The notes: a model not told the origin generated them from the sequence alone. Positions 1-5,968 are shown, counted from the stretch's first letter. The stretch is DNA of 13,992 nt from Methanomicrobiales archaeon (GCA_028678715.1 JAJRCY010000005.1:1-13992); one strand, 5' to 3'. A program made the numbers and translations.

Positions 1-944
1 AGGGAGTACCGGACCGGTTCCAGGGCCGGGATGGGCTCCCGATAGGAAGGATGGGGAAGCCGGGTGTAGGGGAGTTCGTACACCAGGTCCATCTCTTCCG
101 GGGAGAAGGGCATGGCGGGCCGGGTCTGGACGATCACGCTCTTCGGGTGCGGCTGGGCCACGCACCTTCCGTGGACCGGGTCCTGCTCCCCTGCATGGAG
201 CCGGAAGGCCTCCGCGTATCTCACCCGCTCCCGCAGGATCTCCCCGTACGAAGGGAGGAGCACGCACCTGTCCCTGGGGTGCTCCCGCCACTCCGGGAGC
301 GTGTACTTCGCCGCGGTCCCCGGTATCTCCCGGAGCCGTTCCACGGCCTTTCCCCGGTCCAGCCCCTCTGCGATGGCCAGCACTTGGCGCTCACCCATCC
401 CGTACACCAGGAGGTCGGCAGGGGCGTCGGCCAGCACCGACTGCCGGAGGGAATCGGACCAGTAGTCGTAGTGGGCGAACCGGCGCAGCGAGGCCTCGAT
501 CCCGCCCAGCACCAGGGGGATCTCCGGGAAGAGTGCATGGAGCCGATCGGCATAGACGAGCACCGCCCTGTCCGGCCTGCGGTTCGAGGCCCCGCCCGGC
601 GAATATGCATCGGTGCTGCGCCTCTTTCTGGCAGCCGTGTAATGGTTCACGAGACTGTCCACGTTCCCCGAGGAGATACCGAAGAAGAGCCGGGGCTTCC
701 CGAGCCGGGTGAAGTCATCCCCCGAAGTCCAGCCGGGCTGGGCGATGATCCCCACCGTCCACCCGGCCGCCTCCAGCACGCGCCCGATCACCGCCGTGCC
801 GAAGGAGGGATGGTCCACGTAGGCGTCGCCGGTGACCAGGATCACATCGAACCCGTCAATGCCCCGGGCTGCCGCCTCTTCCCGAGACATGGAAAGGGGG
901 CGGGGATCGCACGATGCGGGGTTGATGCGCAGGGTCTCTGACAT
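1..944 (-). CDS. YgiQ-family (UPF0313) radical SAM protein, N-terminal part
   Basis: The first 314 codons of a minus-strand gene that leaves the window at its left edge. The protein begins MSETLRINPAS and contains the family block VTGDAYVDHPSFG at about residues 37-49, followed by GRVLEAAGW and IIAQPGW, and later LGGIEASLRRFAHYDYWSDS and LVYGMGERQ. These are typical of the N-terminal half of YgiQ-like proteins. The radical SAM Cys cluster normally lies further on and is therefore outside the window. The molecular function of the family is not established; it is a cytosolic iron-sulfur enzyme by inference. The start at 944 is the first ATG. A second in-frame ATG (residue 19, MSREEAAARG) is an equally credible start because many homologues begin close to that block. 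It lies 36 nt after the FTR-rubredoxin gene on the same strand, with a hairpin between them, so co-transcription is possible but not certain. Confidence 0.88.
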   Translation of the reverse strand, partial: MSETLRINPASCDPRPLSMSREEAAARGIDGFDVILVTGDAYVDHPSFGTAVIGRVLEAAGWTVGIIAQPGWTSGDDFTRLGKPRLFFGISSGNVDSLVNHYTAARKRRSTDAYSPGGASNRRPDRAVLVYADRLHALFPEIPLVLGGIEASLRRFAHYDYWSDSLRQSVLADAPADLLVYGMGERQVLAIAEGLDRGKAVERLREIPGTAAKYTLPEWREHPRDRCVLLPSYGEILRERVRYAEAFRLHAGEQDPVHGRCVAQPHPKSVIVQTRPAMPFSPEEMDLVYELPYTRLPHPSYREPIPALEPVRYS

Positions 945-959
945 CAGAGAAAGGGGGGA

Positions 960-978
960 ACCGGGGGCGTGCCCCGGT
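960..978 (-). terminator. Hairpin between FTR gene and ygiQ-like gene
   Basis: A perfect 7-bp inverted repeat, ACCGGGG and CCCCGGT, with a 5-nt loop fills most of the 36-nt gap after the FTR-rubredoxin stop codon. On the minus strand it is followed by a pyrimidine run (CCCCCCTTTCTC). It could attenuate transcription, or be an mRNA-processing or stabilising structure. The U-run is too short to be sure it terminates. Confidence 0.35.
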
Positions 979-980
979 AT

Positions 981-1493
981 TCAGATGAACCGCTCAAACC
1001 GTTCCTTCGTTGCCTTGCAGACAGGGCAGACCTCGGGAGGGTCCTTCCGGGCACAGAGGTACCCGCAGACCCGGCACCTCCAGACCGGGTAGGCCAGGCC
1101 CCCGATCGTGGTGGTCCGCACCTCGCGGATGACGGCCTGACGCTGATCCGGGGACGGGCGGCGTTCCGGTACCGGCCGGAGCTGCTGCTTTCCCGTGAGG
1201 ATCGCTCCGGAGACGTAGAGGGCACAGTAGCAGGCGTCGTACTCGGTGAGATCCGGGTCACGGTAGTCGCAGGGGCAGATGATGTCGAGATCCTTCGACC
1301 TGCTCCTCGACGCGAGCCGGCAGGGGCAGGAGGCGTAGCCGTATCGTGCCGTATTCACGAGAAGGCCCCGCACCAGGTCCCGGGTGAATGCCCGGTCAGG
1401 GTTCAGGTGGTATCCCCCCTCTTCCGCCTCCCGGTGCAGCCGCTCGTGGAGGGCGCTCACCTCGTCTTCCGTCGGCATCCGCGGCGCGGTCAT
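981..1493 (-). CDS. Ferredoxin:thioredoxin reductase catalytic-type protein with C-terminal rubredoxin domain
   Basis: A 170-residue cytosolic redox protein. Residues 1-110 match the FTR catalytic chain: CPC at 56-58, CPC at 73-75 and CYC at 88-90, the Cys pattern that holds a 4Fe-4S cluster beside a redox-active disulfide. The third motif is CYC here, where plant-type FTR has CHC. Residues 135-170 form a small rubredoxin-like domain with C140xxC143 and C156xxC159 and the phrase WRCRVCGY. FTR enzymes move electrons from ferredoxin to a protein disulfide; the rubredoxin part probably adds a one-electron iron site. FTR-like ferredoxin:disulfide reductases with such a tail are known from methanogens, as I recall. 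The ATG at 1493 is chosen because it overlaps the stop of the upstream glutaredoxin as ATGA, implying translational coupling. The glutaredoxin is the likely partner or substrate. Confidence 0.9.
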   Translation of the reverse strand: MTAPRMPTEDEVSALHERLHREAEEGGYHLNPDRAFTRDLVRGLLVNTARYGYASCPCRLASRSRSKDLDIICPCDYRDPDLTEYDACYCALYVSGAILTGKQQLRPVPERRPSPDQRQAVIREVRTTTIGGLAYPVWRCRVCGYLCARKDPPEVCPVCKATKERFERFI

Positions 1494-1792
1494 GCCAGCG
1501 CCTCCCGGATCTCGGCCTCCCGGAACCCGACAATGCACCGCCTTTCATCGATCACCAGCGTGGGGAACGACCCCTTCGGGTTGAACCTGAGCACCTGGTT
1601 CATCGTCTCCTCCATCTCTTTCTCTGGCAGCAGGTCCACAAAGACATAGCTGTGGTCCACTCCCAGGCTGGCCAGGAGCTCCTTCGTCTTCTTGCACCAG
1701 ACGCAGGTGGAGAGGGCATAGAGCATCACCTTCCCCCGCGTCCTGCCGCTGACATGAACGATCTCCACAGTGATTCCGCTCCGGTACTGCAT
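1490..1792 (-). CDS. Glutaredoxin-like thiol-disulfide protein
   Basis: A 100-residue protein of the thioredoxin fold. It has the redox motif CVWC at 30-33 inside VMLYALSTCVWCKKT, the cis-proline segment SFPTLVID near residue 77 and the C-terminal GF near 89-90, as in NrdH/glutaredoxin-like proteins. It should cycle between dithiol and disulfide in the cytosol and pass electrons from a reductase to target proteins. The gene order, glutaredoxin then FTR-rubredoxin with a 4-nt ATGA overlap, suggests that the FTR protein is its reductase (inference). Start: AGGAGG at 1802-1807 sits 9 nt before the ATG at 1792. A longer reading from a TTG at 1813 would put that ribosome site inside the gene and is rejected. 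The N-terminal 20 residues form an extra beta-rich segment before the usual fold. Confidence 0.9.
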   Translation of the reverse strand: MQYRSGITVEIVHVSGRTRGKVMLYALSTCVWCKKTKELLASLGVDHSYVFVDLLPEKEMEETMNQVLRFNPKGSFPTLVIDERRCIVGFREAEIREALA

Positions 1793-1871
1793 TGATCCTT
1801 CCCTCCTGATCAAGATTTTCCCTCACCATCCCTCGGAGCATCCCGCACGGAGAGAGGCCCGGCTGCGCCCT

Positions 1872-1893
1872 CCGGTCCATCCCGGGGGACCGG
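1872..1893. repeat. Inverted repeat in divergent promoter region
   Basis: CCGGTCC and GGACCGG, 7 bp perfect arms with an 8-nt spacer, lie between the glutaredoxin gene and the divergent membrane-protein gene. It could be an operator or a chance GC palindrome. No homology or function is recognised. Confidence 0.3.
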
Positions 1894-1925
1894 ATGAGCA
1901 GGGGCTGTCCCCATTCCACCACGTT

Positions 1926-1933
1926 CTTATATC
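1926..1933 (+). promoter_or_regulatory. Probable TATA box for membrane protein gene
   Basis: CTTATATC stands out in GC-rich surroundings. An archaeal start site about 26 nt downstream would fall near 1955, giving a 15-nt leader before the ATG at 1970. Confidence 0.5.
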
Positions 1934-1969
1934 GCGGGAAAGAACACGGGTACGGGAGTTCCGGAACGG

Positions 1970-2497
1970 ATGGGGAGATCAGGCAGGGGCCCGGTGAAGC
2001 GCGGCGTCAGCGAGTTTGTCGCCATCCTCGAAGGGTATGACTTCTTCCGGTGGTCCCGGGAACACCTGACGGCCACTACGAACCTGATGCTCGCACTCTC
2101 CGTCGCCACGCTCCTCCTCACGTGGTATTCCCTCCCCGGATGGGTCACGGCCGAAAGTGGCACCGGCAGGTACCTGGTGTACCTGTCGCTGCTCCTCTTC
2201 GGGCTCTCGGCCGCGCTCTTTGCCCTCTTCCGGGCGGTCCTGTACTTCATCGAGCACCTGATGGACCAGTCCGTGAACGCTGCAGAGGGGATCTCCGGTG
2301 CCCCGCCCAAGGCCATGAGGGGAAAGAGCAGGGACGAGGTGGTGGACTCGGTCTCCTTCCGGCTCCAGCGGTCCATCGGGCTCTGGTGGAGGGCACGGAC
2401 CCTGGCCATCCATTCCGCGCCGGTGCTGATCCCTGCGGTAATCTTCTACCTGCTGGGGATTGCGTGCCTGGTGATCTTCTTCGTAGCCGTCCTGTGA
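1970..2497 (+). CDS. Three-helix membrane protein of unknown function
   Basis: A 175-residue protein that I do not recognise. Hydrophobic spans are at about residues 37-56 (NLMLALSVATLLLTWYSLP), 67-92 (LVYLSLLLFGLSAALFALF) and 147-175 (LIPAVIFYLLGIACLVIFF), the last reaching the C-terminus. A charged stretch of about 50 residues between spans 2 and 3 (DQSVNAAEG to LWWRARTL) would form one hydrophilic loop. The N-terminus (about 35 residues, EFVAILEGYDFFRW) is amphipathic. ATG at 1970 is the first start after the TATA-like box; a GTG at 1994 (giving VKRGVSEF) is an alternative. It is divergent from the redox pair and convergent with the SRAP gene, only 9 nt apart from its stop, so its context says little about its role. 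Confidence 0.75.
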   Translation: MGRSGRGPVKRGVSEFVAILEGYDFFRWSREHLTATTNLMLALSVATLLLTWYSLPGWVTAESGTGRYLVYLSLLLFGLSAALFALFRAVLYFIEHLMDQSVNAAEGISGAPPKAMRGKSRDEVVDSVSFRLQRSIGLWWRARTLAIHSAPVLIPAVIFYLLGIACLVIFFVAVL

Positions 2498-2506
2498 AAA
2501 ATCCCC

Positions 2507-3166
2507 TCACACCGGTGCGACCAGGTCCGGCCCGTCGTAGGCAGGGCTGTTCACCTTCGGGGAGACCCGGTACACCTCCAGCGTCCCGTCGGGAAAGGGG
2601 GCAAGGATCTCCGCGATGGCGGCCGGCTCCAGCGGCCGGGACTGCAGCCACCGCTCCTCATCCTCCTCCCGGAGGATGGCCGGCATCCGGTCATGGAGGG
2701 AGGAGAGGGTCCGGTTGGGGGCGGTGGTGATGATCGTGAAGCTCCTCGTCTCCCCTCCCGCCGGGTCTCTCCACACGTCGTAGATACCGGCGAAGGCAAA
2801 GAGGGCCCCGCCTTCCAGATGGACGAAATAGGGCACTCTGATGCTCCCCTCCTTCTTCCACTCGTAGAAGCCGGTGGACGGCACCAGGCAGCGGTGATGC
2901 TTCAGCGGGCCCCGGAAGGTGGGCCGTTCCGACAGCGTCTCGGCGCGGGCATTGATGGGCTTTCTTGCGGCCTGCAGGTCCTTCGTCCAGGAAGGGACCA
3001 GGCCCCACCGCATCATTTCCATACGGTTGCTTCCCTCACGGGTGACGACCGGTATCTCCTGTGACGGGGCGACGTTGTACCGGGGGAGGGGGAGCGGCAC
3101 CCGCTCCGTCACGTGGAACCGTTCAAAGAGGTCAACCAGGGGGGCGATGGTGAACCTTCCGCACAT
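2507..3166 (-). CDS. SRAP-domain protein (YedK/HMCES family), abasic-site DNA crosslinking
   Basis: A 219-residue protein covering a complete SRAP domain. It starts MCGRF; removal of the Met exposes Cys2, which in this family forms a thiazolidine bond with abasic sites in single-stranded DNA. Other family residues are present: N72 and R74 in INARAET, E102 in GFYEWK and H158 in LHDRMP; RWGLVPSW at 53-60 and SPKVN near 202-206 are also typical. It therefore probably shields abasic sites during replication. The ORF can be read 66 codons further upstream with a hydrophobic start, but Cys2 must be N-terminal, so ATG 3166 is firm. CCTTAT at 3191-3196 lies 27 nt before the ATG, which suggests a leaderless mRNA. 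After the stop the minus strand reads five T (2502-2498), a possible U-tract terminator in the gap to the convergent membrane-protein gene. Confidence 0.95.
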   Translation of the reverse strand: MCGRFTIAPLVDLFERFHVTERVPLPLPRYNVAPSQEIPVVTREGSNRMEMMRWGLVPSWTKDLQAARKPINARAETLSERPTFRGPLKHHRCLVPSTGFYEWKKEGSIRVPYFVHLEGGALFAFAGIYDVWRDPAGGETRSFTIITTAPNRTLSSLHDRMPAILREEDEERWLQSRPLEPAAIAEILAPFPDGTLEVYRVSPKVNSPAYDGPDLVAPV

Positions 3167-3190
3167 AGTGAGGGGTGGGGCGAGGGCAGG

Positions 3191-3196
3191 ATAAGG
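3191..3196 (-). promoter_or_regulatory. Probable TATA box for SRAP gene
   Basis: The minus strand reads CAACCCTTATCC; CCTTAT is centred about 27 nt before the ATG at 3166. That spacing places transcription start at or next to the start codon, and no Shine-Dalgarno sequence is seen, which fits a leaderless transcript. Confidence 0.5.
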
Positions 3197-3314
3197 GTTG
3201 CGGGAGGCACTTTCACTCTCCGGCCTCCGCACCCTTATGGGTGTGGCCCTGCAGAGTGGGGGTACCCGGCCATCCTGCCCCGGGGGGAGGCCGGCCGGGA
3301 GGAGACATATTCCA

Positions 3315-3569
3315 ATGGATGAAAGCAGGGAGAGTATCAGGATTGGCGTGAAGAAGACAGGCATGCGCTGGCAGCGGGCCCGCGAGACCCTGGACCGGGA
3401 GGACCGGCCCTATGCCGACCGGTTGACGCGAATGGCCGAGGCACATGCCGGCCGGGGGGCATCCGCCTTCGAGGATCCCCTGGAAGCAGCCGTCTACTCG
3501 GTCTTCCTCGAGATGCTGAAGGAGCTGGAGCGGAAGAAGGACCGGGGGGAGGGGATCCGGGCAGGATAG
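3315..3569 (+). CDS. Small charged helical protein of unknown function
   Basis: An 84-residue protein, unrecognised. It is rich in Arg, Lys, Glu and Asp, has no membrane span and looks mostly helical (RWQRARETLDREDRPYADRL, then a second helix VYSVFLEMLKELERKKD). The Ala/Glu-rich middle, EDPLEAAVYSVFLEMLKELE, reads like an amphipathic dimerising helix. The ATG at 3315 is supported by GGAGGA at 3298-3303, 11 nt upstream; an in-frame upstream extension to 3198 is low-complexity and lacks a ribosome site. It is transcribed divergently from the SRAP gene, so a shared regulatory region is possible, but a shared role is only a guess. Confidence 0.6.
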   Translation: MDESRESIRIGVKKTGMRWQRARETLDREDRPYADRLTRMAEAHAGRGASAFEDPLEAAVYSVFLEMLKELERKKDRGEGIRAG

Positions 3570-3616
3570 GATGCCGGCTCCAGACCCGACCCCATTTATG
3601 ACGATGGTGAGGTACC

Positions 3617-3739
3617 ATGAGAGAGGGATATCCCGTCAGGTTCGTGAGATATTTGCGTGGTGGGACGCTCTCGGGGGCTCCGCCCCCTGCCGCGTGGGCA
3701 CCCCCCGTCGGTTTCCTGCCACAAGGAGATACCCGATGA
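3617..3739 (+). CDS. Possible small ORF running into a palindromic repeat
   Basis: A 40-codon ORF that starts MREGYPVRFVRYLRGG and then continues through palindromic repeat copy A1 as a Gly/Pro/Ala-rich tail (APPPAAWAPPVGF). GGTGAGGT just before the ATG could serve as a ribosome site. The tail is what this repeat encodes in this frame, so the ORF may be fortuitous or a gene fragment whose 3' end was replaced by the repeat. Low confidence that it is translated. Confidence 0.2.
   Translation: MREGYPVRFVRYLRGGTLSGAPPPAAWAPPVGFLPQGDTR
3671..3717 (-). repeat. GC-rich palindromic repeat, copy A1
   Basis: On the minus strand this reads AGGAAACCGA, then CGGGGGGTG, then a hairpin with 6-bp arms GGGGGC and GCCCCC (3673-3687, loop TCC). 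The order AAACCGA, CGGGGG-TG, G-run hairpin is shared with copies A2 and B2. It faces copy A2 tail to tail. The stretch 3570-3896 otherwise holds only a doubtful small ORF. Confidence 0.6.
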
Positions 3740-3808
3740 AACCAGTGAAAAACCGAACAACAGCCCTATCCTCACGGGGGTGGGACCGGGAGGGGGCTTG
3801 CCCCCTCC
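3725..3808 (+). repeat. GC-rich palindromic repeat, copy A2
   Basis: The unit reads GGAGATACCC, then AAAAACCGAAC, then CTATCCTCACGGGGGTGGG, then ends in a hairpin with 8-bp arms GGAGGGGG and CCCCCTCC around CTTG (3789-3808). The same order of blocks occurs in B2, and the second half in B1. It is the inverted partner of A1. Confidence 0.7.
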
Positions 3809-3896
3809 TGTCACCCAACCAGGTATGCACGGATGGGGTAATAGAAATGCCGTGGTGAGAATCGACCGGTATGGGCTCTACTGAACTGTCCCCCCA

Positions 3897-4325
3897 TCAT
3901 CCCCCGCAGCACCATGGAAGGAGGAGGGCGAGGAGGACGACGGCGATGGCCCCTGCCGTGAGCCCCACCGCCATCTCCCGGTACCTCCGGCCGGTGATGG
4001 ATTCCCCCAGGATGTAGAGGGCGGTGACCGTCATCACCAGTCGGGAGAGCTGGGGGATGAGGGCCAGCCCGTTCCAGCCGGTGGAGAGCATCGGGAGGGT
4101 GCCGAAGAAAAGCAGCGGGAGGACTGCCGCGTTCTGGAGCGTTTTTCGTTCCGCGAGGAGGACCGCCGCCGTGAACCACTGGATGGGGGCGGTGATGCCC
4201 TGCGCCAGCCATATGAGGGGAGGGAGGCCCTGCAGGACCAGGAGGACCACTGCAGAGAGGATCCCGAATGCGGTGTTCAGGATCGCGAGCACCGTCCGGT
4301 CGCGCCCCTTTCCCGAAAAGGCCAT
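3897..4325 (-). CDS. Four-helix membrane protein of unknown function
   Basis: A 142-residue hydrophobic protein, unrecognised. Likely spans are at about 12-34 (VLAILNTAFGILSAVVLLVL), 38-57, 66-82 plus 86-108 (LSRLVMTVTALYILGESI), and 118-140 (VGLTAGAIAVVLLALLLPW), with CCGG at the C-terminus. Short loops and few charges suggest an integral protein with no large soluble part. The ATG at 4325 is preceded by a purine-rich stretch (GGGGAGGGGG) about 11 nt upstream. The frame stays open far upstream, opposite the molybdopterin gene, but that extension is low-complexity antisense reading. An intermediate ATG at about 4408 (MLIHAGST) is possible. It diverges from the molybdopterin gene with a 171-nt gap; repeat copies A1/A2 lie beyond its 3' end. 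Confidence 0.7.
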   Translation of the reverse strand: MAFSGKGRDRTVLAILNTAFGILSAVVLLVLQGLPPLIWLAQGITAPIQWFTAAVLLAERKTLQNAAVLPLLFFGTLPMLSTGWNGLALIPQLSRLVMTVTALYILGESITGRRYREMAVGLTAGAIAVVLLALLLPWCCGG

Positions 4326-4452
4326 GCGGAGGCTGCCCCCTCCCCGGGTCTGCGTGCGTCCGGTCACCGGTTCACCCTGTTCCCGGGTGGATCCGGCATG
4401 GATCAGCATAATCCTTCTGCCCGGGGGCATCTCCTGCAGGGCTCCAAAGCAT

Positions 4453-4459
4453 GATATAC
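4453..4459 (+). promoter_or_regulatory. Probable TATA box for molybdopterin lipoprotein gene
   Basis: GATATAC within AAAGCATGATATACCATC, the only AT-rich stretch upstream of the gene. A start site about 26 nt downstream (near 4482) would leave a leader of about 15 nt containing AAGGTG before the ATG at 4497. Confidence 0.55.
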
Positions 4460-4496
4460 CATCACGGCGCACCCAGTCTCCGGAAGTGAAGGTGCA

Positions 4497-5180
4497 ATGG
4501 CGCTCCCCCGGTTCCCCGCCATCCCTGTGCTGGCGATCCTCAGTCTGTTTTTCCTCGCCTTCCTCCTCGCCAGCGGCTGCATGGAGAGCGATGAGGTGCG
4601 GTCGCTGCGGGCCGTGGAGGTGAGGGAGTATCAGGGCGAGAATCTCGGCTCTGTCGGGGATTTCCGCGAGAACTCCATCCGGGGTCCCCAGGAGGTCAAC
4701 ATCACGGGCTACCGGCTGGTGATCGACGGTCTCGTGCAGGAACCGAAGAGCTACTCCTATGACCAGGTGCTCTCCGGGTTTCCTGCCTACCGGAAGGTGG
4801 TGACCCTCTTCTGCGTGGAGGGATGGGACGTCCGGATCCTCTGGGAGGGGGTTCTGATCCGGCACCTGATCGCATCGGCCGGTGCCGATCCCGCGGCAAA
4901 TACCGTGATCTTCACGGCTGCGGATGGCTACACCTCCTCTCTCCCCCTGGACTACCTGGTGGAGAACGATATCCTCCTCGCGTACCGGTTGAACAACGTG
5001 ACCCTGCCCGCGGAGCGGGGCTTCCCCTTCCAGGTGGTGGCAGAGGACCGGTGGGGATACAAGTGGGTGAAGTGGGTGACCCGCATCACGCTCTCCGATG
5101 ACCCGGAGTACCGGGGCTACTCGGAAAGCCGGGGCTACGCCCAGGGCGGGGAGCTGAACCTCAGCTTCCGGGGACGGTGA
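4497..5180 (+). CDS. Sulfite-oxidase-like molybdopterin-binding lipoprotein
   Basis: A 227-residue protein with an N-terminal hydrophobic span (residues 9-27) ending in a lipobox-like LASGC (Cys28), so it is probably exported and membrane-anchored on the outside. Residues 65-205 resemble the Oxidored_molyb / sulfite oxidase core: ITGYRLVIDGLVQEPKSYS, then VVTLFCVEGW with Cys106 as the expected molybdenum ligand, then GVLIRHLI, FTAADGYTSSLPL, and DRWGYKWVKWVTRI near 184-197. It is shorter than true sulfite oxidases and lacks the dimerisation domain, so it is closer to the stand-alone MsrP/YedY type. The substrate is unknown. The next gene, 6 nt downstream, encodes a small membrane protein with paired histidines, a plausible electron partner. 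The sequence shows no Tat twin-arginine motif, which is odd because folded molybdopterin proteins are often Tat exported. Confidence 0.88.
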   Translation: MALPRFPAIPVLAILSLFFLAFLLASGCMESDEVRSLRAVEVREYQGENLGSVGDFRENSIRGPQEVNITGYRLVIDGLVQEPKSYSYDQVLSGFPAYRKVVTLFCVEGWDVRILWEGVLIRHLIASAGADPAANTVIFTAADGYTSSLPLDYLVENDILLAYRLNNVTLPAERGFPFQVVAEDRWGYKWVKWVTRITLSDDPEYRGYSESRGYAQGGELNLSFRGR

Positions 5181-5186
5181 TCCTCC

Positions 5187-5408
5187 ATGCGGCCACTGTA
5201 CCGGAGGCTCGTCTCCTGGACGCTCCTTGCGCTGGCCCTCCTCCTGGTTCTCACCGGTCTCGGTATCACGGAGTTCCGCACGGTGGAGCCCCTCACCTTC
5301 GGGCTCCTGGGGAAGAATCTCTCGTTCCAGCTCCATTCCCTGCTCTGGATACCGTTCCTTCTGGTGCTCCTGCTGCACCTGGCACTGTCCTGCAGGGTCC
5401 GGCGCTGA
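5187..5408 (+). CDS. Mini membrane protein, candidate haem b subunit for the molybdopterin lipoprotein
   Basis: A 73-residue protein with two membrane spans, about 10-28 (SWTLLALALLLVLTGLGI) and 50-68 (LWIPFLLVLLLHLAL). Two histidines, H50 and H63, sit 13 residues apart at either end of the second span, a spacing seen for haem ligands in b-type membrane subunits. Its start is 6 nt after the stop of the molybdopterin lipoprotein, so the two are surely one transcript. By analogy with MsrP-MsrQ it may carry electrons between the membrane pool and the outer enzyme; that is inference, as only one helix bears histidines and a dimer would be needed to build a full haem site. The frame after its TGA stop keeps a coding-like character (next entry). 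Confidence 0.75.
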   Translation: MRPLYRRLVSWTLLALALLLVLTGLGITEFRTVEPLTFGLLGKNLSFQLHSLLWIPFLLVLLLHLALSCRVRR

Positions 5409-5603
5409 AGCTCAGCTGCCGCGGTTGGACTGCCCCTTCTGGGAGTCGTCACCCCTGCATCGGCAGGGAGCATGGTGACGATCAGCGGGAAGGTCATCGA
5501 TGACAAGGGGAATGCCCTCCTGTCATCAACTGAGTGCCGGTCGGCACGGAGGAGCAGGAAAAAAAAGATACTTGAGATCTGGTGCGTTCCGCGATCTGCC
5601 TAG
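5409..5603 (+). other. Coding-like sequence in frame after the stop of the mini membrane protein
   Basis: Directly after the TGA at 5406-5408 the same frame stays open to a TAG at 5601-5603. It reads a signal-peptide-like hydrophobic stretch (AAAVGLPLLGVVTPASA), then VTISGKVIDDKGNALLSST, which looks like the first strand pair of a carboxypeptidase-regulatory-like (Ig-type) domain, then a basic tail. An ATG at 5472 would give 43 residues. No ribosome site is evident. It may be a remnant of a surface-protein gene or of a longer fused gene, or chance. Confidence 0.3.
5559..5566 (-). terminator. Oligo-T terminator after the 122-residue gene
   Basis: Eight consecutive A on the plus strand give U8 in the minus transcript, 34 nt after the stop codon at 5600-5602. 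U-rich tracts alone are enough to terminate archaeal transcription. A short GTGCC/GGCAC hairpin (5533-5546) lies just beyond it. Confidence 0.6.
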
Positions 5604-5968
5604 ACAACCTTCCGCAGCAGGTCGGGGTCCCTCACCTCCGGAGAGATGACGCAGTTTCTCATCCGGATGGCCTGTTCCAGCCGCTGGCCATAGTGCAGCG
5701 CGTTCATGAAATTCATGGAGAGGCGCTTGCTCTTCCAGCCACGTTCCAGCCAGGGGATGCGGCAGGACTCCCCGGGAGCCTCCCGGAACACCTGCACCCG
5801 CGTGTCCCCCACCTTGCCCTGCGTGACCCTGCCCTTGCGGTCACGGTAATCGTAGGGACTGTGGGCTTGAACGGTCTGGATGACGATCGATTGCGCCGGT
5901 AGAGCGCGGTGGCTCACCAGCTGAAAAGAGCTATGAGGCCCAGGATCTTCTTCTTCGCCAGATTCCAT
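5600..5968 (-). CDS. Conserved-looking protein of unknown function behind a structured leader
   Basis: A 122-residue soluble protein, not recognised. The N-terminal 10 residues are acidic (MESGEEEDPG); the middle is beta-rich with basic turns (YDYRDRKGRVTQGKVGDTRV), followed by CRIPWLERGWKSKRLSMNFM, a Trp/Lys-rich stretch, and a helical C-terminal part with RLEQAIRMRNCVI. The net charge of residues 40-122 is positive, which would allow nucleic acid binding, but this is speculation. Reality of the gene is supported by a Shine-Dalgarno (AAGGTGA, 5985-5979) at proper distance from the ATG at 5968, a U8 terminator 34 nt after the stop, and a TATA-like box upstream. The ribosome site and start codon lie in or at a predicted hairpin, so translation may be controlled. 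It follows the HerA-like ATPase gene on the same strand after a 205-nt gap. Confidence 0.65.
   Translation of the reverse strand: MESGEEEDPGPHSSFQLVSHRALPAQSIVIQTVQAHSPYDYRDRKGRVTQGKVGDTRVQVFREAPGESCRIPWLERGWKSKRLSMNFMNALHYGQRLEQAIRMRNCVISPEVRDPDLLRKVV

Noticed and set aside
51..941. 296-codon plus-strand frame opposite the YgiQ-like gene
   Set aside because: Shadow; the minus strand reads a recognisable radical SAM family N-terminus to the window edge.
3167..3364. Signal-peptide-like extension of the SRAP protein
   Set aside because: The family needs Cys2 directly after the initiator Met, and a TATA box sits 27 nt before ATG 3166.
3789..3808. G-run hairpins read as intrinsic terminators
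   Set aside because: None is followed by a U-run, and the same sequence blocks recur in both orientations, which fits a dispersed repeat better.
4326..5378. Upstream extension of the four-helix membrane protein, making a 493-residue frame
   Set aside because: The added part is antisense to the molybdopterin lipoprotein and has a compositionally biased, repeat-like sequence; the hydrophobic protein starts at 4325.
5406..5408. TGA as selenocysteine in the mini membrane protein
   Set aside because: No SECIS-like element was found and neither conserved selenoprotein context nor selenocysteine genes are seen; a plain stop is simpler.
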